Of a stretch of 56,983 bases of DNA, positions 44,375 to 52,287 are shown one piece after another (position 1 is the stretch's first letter; each line of letters begins with the position of its first letter). The DNA is taken from contig CADEEV010000029.1 in assembly GCA_902826455.1 (NCBI GenBank), positions 1 to 56,983 on the forward strand, read 5' to 3'. The notes beneath the pieces were generated by a model, which saw only the letters and a list, made by a program, of their open reading frames with translations, searched no databases and had not been told where the DNA came from. Source of the DNA: an uncultured Acidobacteriota bacterium. Its GTDB lineage: Bacteria; Acidobacteriota; Vicinamibacteria; Fen-336. The position numbers and the translations under genes were made by a program.

Positions 44375-46438
44375 TCAAATCGACAGGCCGGGATCTCCCT
44401 CGAGGACCTCCTGCCGCAGCTTGGGCCGCTCGCCGGCACGCCACAGCGGCGCCACGTGGACCAGGCGATAGCGCAGCGGCCCGCCGTCGGGGCGCTCGCT
44501 GCGCGTCACCGGGCGCGGGATGCACACGAACTCCGTGCGCATCTCTTCCGCGGACAGCCGCACCTTCGCGTAGCCGTGTCCGCCCAGGTCGAGGAACGCG
44601 AGGTGCGGCGCGAGCTCCGGGTTCGAGAGAGCGCGCGCCTTGGCAAGATCGCCGCTCTTCGCGTATTCCAGGCAGGACCGCACGCCGTGCCTCAAGAGCA
44701 TGTTGAAGGTCCACTCGGGCTTCGCGCCGGGCCGGTCCGCGAGGAACAGCGCACGCAGGGGATGCTTCTTGGGGAAGTTGTGCTCCATCGCCTCCATCGT
44801 CCCGGGGCTCGAGAGCGACGCGCCGACGAAGCTGAGCCCGACCGGCTCGAAGGCCCGCGGCGGAAGCCCGTTGGTGGCGTAGCCGGCCCAGAAGCTGTGC
44901 TTGTCGCCGGACACGATCGCGAAGCCCGTGATGCGGTTCTCGCGCACGAGGTCGTAGATCTCGCCGCGCTCGGAGTAGGCGTTGCCCCAGTCGCTGTTGC
45001 CCATGTTCGCGTACCCGGCCCCCGCGGGCCAGGGCGCCGTCAGGCCCTCGGGGAGGTTCTGCGGATCGCAGCGCTCGTCGACGGCGCCCTGGGAGCTGCC
45101 CCAGATCTTCCACGTGGCCGACGAGCTGCGCAGGCGCTCCTTGAACCACGCCTTCTGCGTCGCGCCCAGGATCGTCATCGGCGCCGCATCCTTGGCGGGG
45201 TTCGGGCACGTGTTCTTCCCGAAGCTCAGCTCCGCAGGCGGCTTGCCCCCGTCGTACGCGCGGCCGCCGTCGAGGATCCGCCGCAGCTCCTCGGGGAACA
45301 TGGACGGGAACTCCTCGCCGCCCAGCTTCTCGAGCTCGGGCGATTCGACCGGGTCGGGGCCGCGGTAGCTGTGCTGGTCGGTGAGCATCAGGTCGAGGTG
45401 CTTGCCGTAGCGCAGGGCCCGGTAGGCCCTGAGGCTGTCGATCGCGATGTGGTTGTTCGGCTCGTCTCCGAGGCCGGTGGCGTCGAAGCGCTCGATCTTC
45501 ACGTCCTTGACGGCGGGCGCATCGAACGTCTCGAGAGACGTGCTGTTCGGGCGGGTCACCCGCGCCGGGATGTACTCGAACCACGCCTGGTTGGCGGCGA
45601 CCTTGATGGTCTGACCCGGCCGCTCGTAGCCGCCCCCCTTGAGGATGCTCTGCCAGCCCATCCACGAGAACTCGTGGTTGTCCCATATGCAGACGAACGG
45701 CCAGCGGGCGCGCGCGTCCTGGAGGTCGGGATTGCGGAGGTATCCCTGGTAGACGGCGCGATAGCCGTCGAGCGTCATGGGAACGTGGAGCTTGCCGATC
45801 TTCTCGGCGCCCGGGATGCGGCAGACCTCGTAGACCGTCCGGTCGTAGCGGGTCTGCAGGTCCTCGGGGTACCAGATGATCTCGTAGATGAAGTCGCCGA
45901 GGTGGAGCACGAAGTCGAGCTGGTCGGCCGCCGCCGCCTTCCCGTCCTCGAAGATCATCCGGCGGTACGCGTTCAGCGTGCCGTCGTTGATGTCCTGGCA
46001 GCTCACGAACGCGAAGTTCACTGCGCGGCCGTCCGCGGGATCGGGAGCCGTGATCGTCCGGCCGACGCGGCTGCCGTTCCCGTCCGCGTCGGTGAAGCGG
46101 TACCAGTACGTCGTGGCCGGCTTCAGTCCCGCGACCAGAACGCGACTCGTCCAGTCGGCCGCGCGCGACACGGGTGCGGGCGCCGTGGCGACGACATGAC
46201 GGAACGCTTCGTCCTCGGCCACCTCGACGGTGAGGACCTCACGCTCGCCTTTCTCGAACGGCCGGCGCGTCCAGAGGATGACACTCTGGTGATCCGGATC
46301 GCCGGACGCGACGCCCTCGAGGAAGAGCGCGCGCTGTTCGCGCCACGTGGCTTTCGATGCGCGAGCGGTTCCGGCGAAGGCCAGTGTCGCGCCCATCGCG
46401 GCGGCGCCCTCGATGAACTCACGGCGGCTGAGCGTCAT
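44375..46438 (-). CDS. phoD: Alkaline phosphatase D family protein (PhoD), Tat-exported
   Basis: 687 residues. Twin-arginine signal TLSRREFIEGAAAMGATLAF; N-terminal immunoglobulin-like domain (FLEGVASGDPDHQSVILWTR), then the calcineurin-like PhoD catalytic domain (VSCQDIND, HLGDFIYE, WDNHEFSWMG, LMLTDQHSYRGP, VSGDKHSFWAG). It cleaves phosphate esters outside the cytoplasm with Fe/Ca. ATG 46438 chosen because GGAGG is 5 bp upstream and it places the Arg pair at residues 5-6; an earlier in-frame ATG would leave an odd leader. The C-terminal codons are the second copy of the 23-bp direct repeat. Confidence 0.93.
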   Translation of the reverse strand: MTLSRREFIEGAAAMGATLAFAGTARASKATWREQRALFLEGVASGDPDHQSVILWTRRPFEKGEREVLTVEVAEDEAFRHVVATAPAPVSRAADWTSRVLVAGLKPATTYWYRFTDADGNGSRVGRTITAPDPADGRAVNFAFVSCQDINDGTLNAYRRMIFEDGKAAAADQLDFVLHLGDFIYEIIWYPEDLQTRYDRTVYEVCRIPGAEKIGKLHVPMTLDGYRAVYQGYLRNPDLQDARARWPFVCIWDNHEFSWMGWQSILKGGGYERPGQTIKVAANQAWFEYIPARVTRPNSTSLETFDAPAVKDVKIERFDATGLGDEPNNHIAIDSLRAYRALRYGKHLDLMLTDQHSYRGPDPVESPELEKLGGEEFPSMFPEELRRILDGGRAYDGGKPPAELSFGKNTCPNPAKDAAPMTILGATQKAWFKERLRSSSATWKIWGSSQGAVDERCDPQNLPEGLTAPWPAGAGYANMGNSDWGNAYSERGEIYDLVRENRITGFAIVSGDKHSFWAGYATNGLPPRAFEPVGLSFVGASLSSPGTMEAMEHNFPKKHPLRALFLADRPGAKPEWTFNMLLRHGVRSCLEYAKSGDLAKARALSNPELAPHLAFLDLGGHGYAKVRLSAEEMRTEFVCIPRPVTRSERPDGGPLRYRLVHVAPLWRAGERPKLRQEVLEGDPGLSI
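44379..44401. repeat. 23-bp direct repeat, copy 2 (3' end of phoD)
   Basis: Same 23 bases, same orientation as 43712-43734, with 644 bp between the copies. Here it codes for the PhoD C-terminus, so this is likely the parental copy and the other a relic of a duplication. Confidence 0.85.
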
Positions 46439-46568
46439 GACATCCTCCATGCGGTCGGAGCGAAGTCCGCGAAGCGCATGGTACATCCCCGGACCGTCGG
46501 CCTCGCGCGTCGAGCAAGAACTTGATAGTTCAGAGGAGTGAACGGTTTACGCGGCCCCGGTGGATGAC

Positions 46569-46650
46569 GGGATCACCGCGGAGTTGTCGGAGTTGGCGCG
46601 CGAGGGGCGCCCGCAGGGCGTGCGCCCTCGAGCACGCGCGCGGTGATCCC
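46569..46650. other. Large nested hairpin in the phoD/GH15 intergenic region
   Basis: GGGATCACCGCG (46569-46580) pairs with CGCGGTGATCCC (46639-46650). Inside, CGAGGGGCGC and GCGCCCTCG form a second stem, giving a stacked structure of about 80 nt. It sits in the 336-bp gap between the divergent phoD start (46438) and the end of the GH15 gene (46775). No ORF with a plausible start lies there. May be a structured RNA, a terminator or a palindromic repeat; the rest of the gap shows nothing else clear. Confidence 0.5.
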
Positions 46651-46774
46651 GACCCTCGGCGGCGGCGGGTCGTGTTGCGAGCTCGGGGTCGCGGCGGGAG
46701 ACCAGGGCACCAGCGCGGGCGGAGGGTATTCGCTGGCGCGAAAGCATGTCCCGACTATCGCCCGGGGCGCTCAG

Positions 46775-48541
46775 TCACAGCACCTCCGACCACTTCGGCG
46801 ACGCCGCGAATGCAGCGTGGATCAGCCCCACGTGGGAGTAGGCCTGGGGGAAGTTGCCCCACATCCGCATGGTCGAAGTCTCGAGGTCCTCGGAAATGAG
46901 ACCCAGCGGCGACAGTACGGCATGCACGCGATCCATCACGGTCTTTGCGTCCGCGTGGCGCCCGACGAGCGCGAGCGCCTCCACAAGCCAGAAAGTGCAG
47001 ATCGTGAATGCGACTGTCGGCTGGCCGAAACCGTCGTCGAGGCGGTAGCGAAACAGCCAGCCTTCATTCGAGAGGCGGGCGCGTATGCCGTCGATCGTGC
47101 CGGTCAGCCGCCGATCATCGACCGGCAGGAGGCGCAGGGTCGCCATCTGCAGGAGGGCGGCATCCAGGTCGCCGCCGCCGTAGGTGCCGGCGAAGGCGCC
47201 CAAGGCCGGATTCCAGGCCTTCGCAAGGATCTCTTCCCGGATCCGCGTCGCGGCCTGCTCGAACTCGTGAAGGGTCGCGGGCGTATGCAAGGCAGCCACC
47301 CGGCCCATCCTGTCGGCGGCGGCCCAGGACATGAGACTCGAGAAGGTCTGCGGCTTCCACTCGGTCCGGTATTCCCAGATGCCAGCGTCCGGAGTCCCGG
47401 CGAGCGCGATCGCCTTCCGGGCGAGCCGCTGGATCAGGTCGAGCGTCGCCTTGGACCGCTCCGCGCTGAAGCGCTCGTCGAGAAAGACCGGCGTCAACGC
47501 CAGCACCATTTCGCCGAAGATGTCGTTCTGCGAATGCCGGGCCGCCCCGTTTCCCACGCGTACAGGTCCTTCGCCGCCGAATCCCGGCCAAGAGTCCAGC
47601 ACGCGCTCTTCCAGGTCCGTGCCCCCGTCGACTCGATAGAGGGGCGCAAGCTTCAAGTCGGGAGCGGAGGCGGCGACGTTGAGCAGGTACTCGATGAAGT
47701 GCTCGCGCTCTTCGAAATGGCCCAGGAGCCTGAACGCGCCCAGCACGTAGTACGCGTCACGAAGCCAGCAGTAGCGGTAGTCCCAGGTCCGGCCGCTTCC
47801 CGGTGACTCGGGAATCGACGTCGTCATTGCCGCGACGATCGCGCCTGTGTCCTCGAAGCAGTGGAGCTTGAGCGCCAGCGCCGAGCGAATCACCTCGCGC
47901 TGATACTGCGACGGGATGTCGCAGTGCTTCACCCAGCGTTGCCAGTAGCGCAGCGTCTCGGCCAGGAAGCGGTCGCACACCGGAGCCAGTGGCTCCTCGA
48001 TGGGCGCTCCCCAGGTCAGGGCGAGGTAGCGCCGCCCGGTAAGCGCGAACGGATGACCGGCGACAAAGGACAGCGGGATGTCGGTCGTGAGGCGCAGGGA
48101 GCTCGCGAAGCCCTCGAAGCGCAGATGGTTGGAGCCTTGGAGGACGGCGGGCACAGCCTTGGACCATCCGAGCCGCGGCTCGCACTCGACTCGAACAAGC
48201 GGCGTCCCCTCGATCGGCTCCACGACCCGGAAGAGCTGCGTGGGTCGGAAGATCCGATCGTGCTGCGTGAAGCGAGGAGCGAAGTCCAGCACGCGGAACT
48301 TGCCGCTCGTGGTCTCGAAGGTCGTCTCCAGCACGTTCGAGTTCTCGAGGTAGCGCTGCGATCCCATCCCGCCGTCCGCCGCGCCCACGACGAAGCGGCC
48401 GCCCGACTCGTGGTCGAGGAGCGTCGAGAACACCGGCTCGGAGTCGAAGCGCGGCAGGCAGCACCAGACCACGTCACCGCTGCGACCGATCAGGGCCGAG
48501 AACTGGCAGTTGCCGATCAGGCCGAGGTCTTCCAGGCGCAC
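46775..48541 (-). CDS. GH15 family glucoamylase/trehalase
   Basis: 588 residues. N-terminal beta domain (RLEDLGLIGNCQFSALIG, WCCLPRFDSEPVF) followed by the (alpha/alpha)6 barrel: SIPESPGSGRTWDYRYCWLRDA, DGGTDLEERVLD, AGIWEYRTEWKPQTFSSLMSWAA. The two catalytic Glu are probably in LEERV and WEYR. Related bacterial GH15 enzymes hydrolyse trehalose or alpha-glucans. Divergent from otsA, which makes trehalose-6-phosphate, so the locus can both make and degrade trehalose. Start GTG 48541 fits the family N-terminus exactly; TATATT ends 6 bp before it, so the mRNA may be leaderless. Confidence 0.93.
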   Translation of the reverse strand: MRLEDLGLIGNCQFSALIGRSGDVVWCCLPRFDSEPVFSTLLDHESGGRFVVGAADGGMGSQRYLENSNVLETTFETTSGKFRVLDFAPRFTQHDRIFRPTQLFRVVEPIEGTPLVRVECEPRLGWSKAVPAVLQGSNHLRFEGFASSLRLTTDIPLSFVAGHPFALTGRRYLALTWGAPIEEPLAPVCDRFLAETLRYWQRWVKHCDIPSQYQREVIRSALALKLHCFEDTGAIVAAMTTSIPESPGSGRTWDYRYCWLRDAYYVLGAFRLLGHFEEREHFIEYLLNVAASAPDLKLAPLYRVDGGTDLEERVLDSWPGFGGEGPVRVGNGAARHSQNDIFGEMVLALTPVFLDERFSAERSKATLDLIQRLARKAIALAGTPDAGIWEYRTEWKPQTFSSLMSWAAADRMGRVAALHTPATLHEFEQAATRIREEILAKAWNPALGAFAGTYGGGDLDAALLQMATLRLLPVDDRRLTGTIDGIRARLSNEGWLFRYRLDDGFGQPTVAFTICTFWLVEALALVGRHADAKTVMDRVHAVLSPLGLISEDLETSTMRMWGNFPQAYSHVGLIHAAFAASPKWSEVL

Positions 48542-48547
48542 GGCAGC

Positions 48548-48575
48548 AATATACCTCTTTTAGTTGCGACTCAAA
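48548..48575 (-). promoter_or_regulatory. Promoter of the GH15 gene
   Basis: Minus strand: TTTGAG (48575-48570), 16-bp spacer, TATATT (48553-48548). Transcription would start at or next to the GTG at 48541, so translation would be leaderless. The MarR-type palindrome lies over the -35 and spacer. Confidence 0.5.
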
Positions 48576-48578
48576 CTA
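48561..48578. promoter_or_regulatory. MarR-type operator in the trehalose divergent promoter
   Basis: The 18-bp sequence TAGTTGCGACTCAAACTA is an imperfect palindrome (TAGTTG...mAACTA with one mismatch). This is the usual shape of MarR/OhrR-family operators (TAGTTGnnnnnCAACTA). It lies between the GH15 and otsA starts. A MarR gene closes the otsAB operon, so autoregulation is likely. Confidence 0.65.
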
Positions 48579-48601
48579 GTATGTGCTCCAATGACCGGGC
48601 T

Positions 48602-50845
48602 ATGCGTCGCGCGGTCCGGTTCCTGATGGCGCTCGTGGTCGCTCTGGCCCTCGTGGCGTGGGTGGGATCCGCCATCGTGCATCGGACCACCCGCGCCTGG
48701 TTCGAGAAGGACGTCAGCTTGCGTGCCCAGCTGGTCGTGAGCGGTGCGCGCCAGGCACTGGCCACGCACTGGCGCAAGGAGCAGCGCTCGGAGCTTCAGG
48801 GGCTGCTGGCCGAGATAGCCCACGACGAGCGCATCATGGCCGCGGCCGCTTGCGCCGCCGACTTCACCACTCTCACGCGGACCAAGGATTATCCCGACCA
48901 GTTCGGCTGCGCCGATCTCGGACCGCACGTGCGACCGAGCGCCGACTCACCGGCGGAGGAATGGAAGGCGTGGGGGACGGTGGCGACGCTTCCCGGCGGC
49001 GACGTTCACGTCAGCGCCATTCCGGTGCTCGACGCCGAGCACCCGCTGGGCTTCGTCGTGCTCGTCCACGACCTGAGCTTCGTCCAGCGCCGCGAGGCAA
49101 CGACACAGCGGTTCATGTTGCTCGCCTTCGGCCTGTTGGCGGCCACGGCCGCTATCGTCACGATCGTCACGGCTCGGCTCGCCTGGCGCGGATGGAGCGA
49201 CGAACTGCGCGGCATTCTCCGCAGCGGGACGAAGCGTCCGGAGTTCCAACCCATCCTGCGCGACGTCCGCGACCTCGTCGATCGAATCGTCGCCGAGAAG
49301 CAGTCCGATCGCGACGGCGGAGCCTGGACGCCTCAACGCCTCAAGCACACGCTCAACCGCTACCTGCACGGGGAGAAGGTCGTCATCCTGGCCAACCGCG
49401 AGCCTTACGTCCACGAGCACACGAAGAGCGGCACCATCGAGGTGCTGCACCCGGCGAGTGGCCTCGTGACGGCCCTGGAGCCCGTCATGCGGGCTTGCTC
49501 GGGAGTCTGGGTCGCCCATGGAAGCGGATCGGCGGACAAGCAAACGGTCGACAAGCAGTCACGCGTGGCCGTTCCTCCGGGGGAGGAGTCCTACCTGATC
49601 CGGAGGGTCTGGCTCTCGCCCGAGGAGGAGAAGGGCTACTACTACGGCTTCTCCAACGAAGGGCTCTGGCCGCTCTGCCACATCGCCCACGCCCGCCCGA
49701 TCTTCCGCAGCGAGGACTGGAAGCACTACCAGGCCGTGAACCAGAGGTTCGCCGACGCGGTCTGCGAGGAGGTCGATTCCGAGGATCCGATCGTGCTGGT
49801 GCAGGACTACCACTTCGCCCTGGCGCCGCGCCTGATCCGGGAACGGCTGCCGCGGGCCACGGTGATCATGTTCTGGCACATCCCCTGGCCCAACTCGGCG
49901 CGCCTCGGCATCTGCCCATGGCGCAACGCGCTGCTCGAGGGAATGCTGGGCGCCAGCATCCTGGGCTTCCACACGCAGTTCGACTGCAACAACTTCGTGG
50001 AGTCCGTCGATCGCTTTCTCGAGGCGCGCATCGACCGGGAACAACAAGGAGTCGTGCAGCACGGTCGCACGACCCTGGTGCGGCCCTACCCGATCTCCCT
50101 GGAATGGCCTGTTCGCTGGTCCAGCACGACGCCGCCGGCGGCCGAGTGCCGACGCGCGCTGTGTGAAGAGTTGGAGCTGCCTCCGAATGCCCTGATCGGA
50201 GTCGGGGTGGACCGGCTGGACTACACGAAGGGCGTCGAGGAACGGCTCCTGGCGGTGGAGTGCCTGCTCGACCGTTACCCCGAATACCGCGGCCGGTTCA
50301 CGTTCATCCAGCTCGCGGCGCCCAGCCGGACGGTGATCGAGCGCTACCAGCAGTACAACGACAGCGTGGAGAAGCTCGCGGCCCGTATCAACGAGCGCTT
50401 CGGCGAGGGTAGCTATCGCCCCATCGTCCTGCTGAGACGGCACCATGAGCCGCCTGTGGTCTTCCGGTACTACCGAGCCGCCGACGTGTGCTACGTGAGC
50501 AGCCTCCACGACGGAATGAACCTGGTGGCCAAGGAGTTCATCGCGGCCCGCGAGGACGAGCGTGGCGTCCTGGTGCTCAGCCAGTTCACCGGGGCCGCGC
50601 GCGAGCTGACCGAGGCCCTGATCGTGAACCCGTACGACCTGGGAGAGGCCAGCGCGGCGCTCGCCACGGCCCTCACCCTGTCGACCGAGGAGCAACGCGA
50701 TCGCATGCGCTCGATGCGCGCGTTCCTGGCCGAGTTCAACGTCTACCGCTGGGCCGGACGCATGCTCGCGGACGCGGCGCGCCTGCGCAGCCGCGATCGG
50801 CTCACGGGACGCCTCACGGACCACTTGGCGGCCGCCGCGCGATGA
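48602..50845 (+). CDS. otsA: Membrane-anchored trehalose-6-phosphate synthase (GT20)
   Basis: 747 residues, longer than cytosolic OtsA (about 460-490). N-terminus: TM1 (about 7-25), a periplasmic region of about 130 residues, TM2 (about 175-197), and a HAMP-like linker (LRDVRDLVDRIVAEK). The GT20 synthase follows from about 255 to the end: VVILANREPYV, FWHIPWPN, GVDRLDYTKGVEERL (UDP-glucose and G6P contacts) and SLHDGMNLVAKEF. It makes trehalose-6-phosphate from UDP-glucose and glucose-6-phosphate. The sensor-like module could tie synthesis to envelope or osmotic state. ATG 48602; an in-frame ATG at 48581 is also possible. The stop overlaps otsB (ATGA). Confidence 0.93.
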   Translation: MRRAVRFLMALVVALALVAWVGSAIVHRTTRAWFEKDVSLRAQLVVSGARQALATHWRKEQRSELQGLLAEIAHDERIMAAAACAADFTTLTRTKDYPDQFGCADLGPHVRPSADSPAEEWKAWGTVATLPGGDVHVSAIPVLDAEHPLGFVVLVHDLSFVQRREATTQRFMLLAFGLLAATAAIVTIVTARLAWRGWSDELRGILRSGTKRPEFQPILRDVRDLVDRIVAEKQSDRDGGAWTPQRLKHTLNRYLHGEKVVILANREPYVHEHTKSGTIEVLHPASGLVTALEPVMRACSGVWVAHGSGSADKQTVDKQSRVAVPPGEESYLIRRVWLSPEEEKGYYYGFSNEGLWPLCHIAHARPIFRSEDWKHYQAVNQRFADAVCEEVDSEDPIVLVQDYHFALAPRLIRERLPRATVIMFWHIPWPNSARLGICPWRNALLEGMLGASILGFHTQFDCNNFVESVDRFLEARIDREQQGVVQHGRTTLVRPYPISLEWPVRWSSTTPPAAECRRALCEELELPPNALIGVGVDRLDYTKGVEERLLAVECLLDRYPEYRGRFTFIQLAAPSRTVIERYQQYNDSVEKLAARINERFGEGSYRPIVLLRRHHEPPVVFRYYRAADVCYVSSLHDGMNLVAKEFIAAREDERGVLVLSQFTGAARELTEALIVNPYDLGEASAALATALTLSTEEQRDRMRSMRAFLAEFNVYRWAGRMLADAARLRSRDRLTGRLTDHLAAAAR

Positions 50846-51612
50846 GGGACATCCTCTCCCGCACCGGCCGCGAGGTCCTTCGACAATTCACCTGGTCGAA
50901 CGTGCTCCTGGCCTTCGACTACGACGGAACCCTCGCGCCCATCGTGCGCGACCCCAACAAGGCCGCGATGCGCGCGAACACGCGCCGGCTGCTCGCTGCT
51001 GTCGCGCGCCGCTATCCGTGCATCGTCGTTTCAGGCCGTGCCCAATCGGACGCCCAACACTGGCTTCGAGGAATTCCTCTGGAGCAGGTCGTCGGCAACC
51101 ACGGGATCGAGCCGTGGCAGGCCACTCGGCCGTTGATGAACGAGGTCGAGCGCTGGGCACCGCTGCTCGGTCGGCGGCTGGCACCGCTCAAGGGAGTGCG
51201 CATCGAAAACAAGACCTTCTCCGTCGCCGTGCACTACCGGAGGTCAAGGGAGAAGAAGAGGGCACGCGCAGCGATCCTGGATGCCGCCGCCAGCCTTGGC
51301 GCTGTCCGGCTGATCGGCGGAAAGCAGGTAGTCAACATTCTGCCCAAGGATGCTCCACACAAGGGCATCGCGCTGGAAAGAGAGCGGGAGCGGCTACGCC
51401 ACGACACGGCCATCTACGTGGGCGACGACGAAACAGATGAGGATGTCTTCGCTCTCGATCAGCCGGGCCGGCTTCTGACGGTTCGCGTGGGTCCGAAGCG
51501 GCTCTCGCAGGCCTCGTACTTCCTCAAGAACCAGGCCGCCGTGGACGAGTTCCTCGAGACTCTCGTCATCTTCCGGCAGGAGCCGGAACTGGCCCTCGCG
51601 GCCCAGTCATGA
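50842..51612 (+). CDS. otsB: Trehalose-6-phosphate phosphatase
   Basis: 256 residues, HAD phosphatase. FDYDGTLAP (Asp26 nucleophile, Asp28 acid), VSGRAQ, and GDDETDEDVFAL (motif IV, Mg2+) are intact. Converts trehalose-6-phosphate to trehalose. Translationally coupled to otsA (ATGA) and to marR (ATGA). Together the operon is otsA-otsB-marR-small ORF. Confidence 0.95.
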   Translation: MRDILSRTGREVLRQFTWSNVLLAFDYDGTLAPIVRDPNKAAMRANTRRLLAAVARRYPCIVVSGRAQSDAQHWLRGIPLEQVVGNHGIEPWQATRPLMNEVERWAPLLGRRLAPLKGVRIENKTFSVAVHYRRSREKKRARAAILDAAASLGAVRLIGGKQVVNILPKDAPHKGIALERERERLRHDTAIYVGDDETDEDVFALDQPGRLLTVRVGPKRLSQASYFLKNQAAVDEFLETLVIFRQEPELALAAQS

Positions 51613-52076
51613 GCCCCAAGCTCGCGCTTGCTCCCGCTCAACCGTCGCTGGGCGAGGTGCTCGACTTCATGCGACTGATCTGGGCGCTCCACCATGGGCT
51701 CCAGAGCAAATCGAAGCGCATGAAGGGCGCCATCGGCGTGACGGGACCGCAGCGCCTCGTCATCCGCATCGTGACCCGGTTCCCGGGCATACCTGCAGGC
51801 CAGATCGCGCAGCTCCTGCACGTGCACCCGAGCACGTTGACGGGAGTCTTGAAGCGCTTGGAGAAGCAGGGCTTGATTCATCGGCGGCCCGATCCCAAGG
51901 ACGGCCGACGCGCCTTCCTCGGGATCACGGAGAAGGGCAAGCGCGTCGACATGGCGGCGGTAGGAACGGTCGAAGCCACCGTCGCTCGGTTGCTGGCGCG
52001 GACGTCGAAGTCGAAGCTGGAGGCGGCGCGTGCCGTGCTGTCGGACCTGGCCTTCGATCTCTCGAAGGAGCAGTAG
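51609..52076 (+). CDS. MarR family transcriptional regulator
   Basis: 155 residues, winged helix. IAQLLHVHPSTLTGVLKRLEKQGLIHRRPDPKDGRRAFLGITEKG is the MarR DNA-binding signature with the wing DxRRxxLxIT. Its ATG overlaps the otsB stop. Operator candidate at 48561-48578 in front of otsA and GH15. A MarR-controlled otsAB locus is unusual; ligand unknown. Confidence 0.94.
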   Translation: MSPKLALAPAQPSLGEVLDFMRLIWALHHGLQSKSKRMKGAIGVTGPQRLVIRIVTRFPGIPAGQIAQLLHVHPSTLTGVLKRLEKQGLIHRRPDPKDGRRAFLGITEKGKRVDMAAVGTVEATVARLLARTSKSKLEAARAVLSDLAFDLSKEQ

Positions 52077-52078
52077 CG

Positions 52079-52267
52079 GTGCCGGCCGAGAAACAGCACG
52101 TCCTCACTGGCCTCGTTCGGTTGCGTGACCATTGCACTTTCACGTGGGAACAACCCGAGGGCGAACCGCAGCGGACCGCCATCGTCCGAGACACTCACTG
52201 CGAACAGTGCGTTACGGCAGCTCGAAAGCTGGGATACCTCCTGCGTTCGAGCACCGAGCAGGTCTAG
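52079..52267 (+). CDS. Small Cys/His protein, last gene of the otsAB-marR operon
   Basis: 62 residues, GTG start 2 bp after the marR stop. Contains DHCTFTW and HCEQCV: three Cys and two His that could bind a metal or act as redox thiols. No known family. Placement in the coupled operon supports its being real; coding character is uncertain because the gene is short. Possible co-sensor for the MarR protein. Confidence 0.5.
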   Translation: MPAEKQHVLTGLVRLRDHCTFTWEQPEGEPQRTAIVRDTHCEQCVTAARKLGYLLRSSTEQV

Positions 52268-52287
52268 CGGAGGCTCCGGACCGACGC

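Noticed and set aside
46522-46774. Short open frames between phoD and the GH15 gene
   Set aside because: Arg-rich composition, no RBS, and the region is occupied by a large hairpin.
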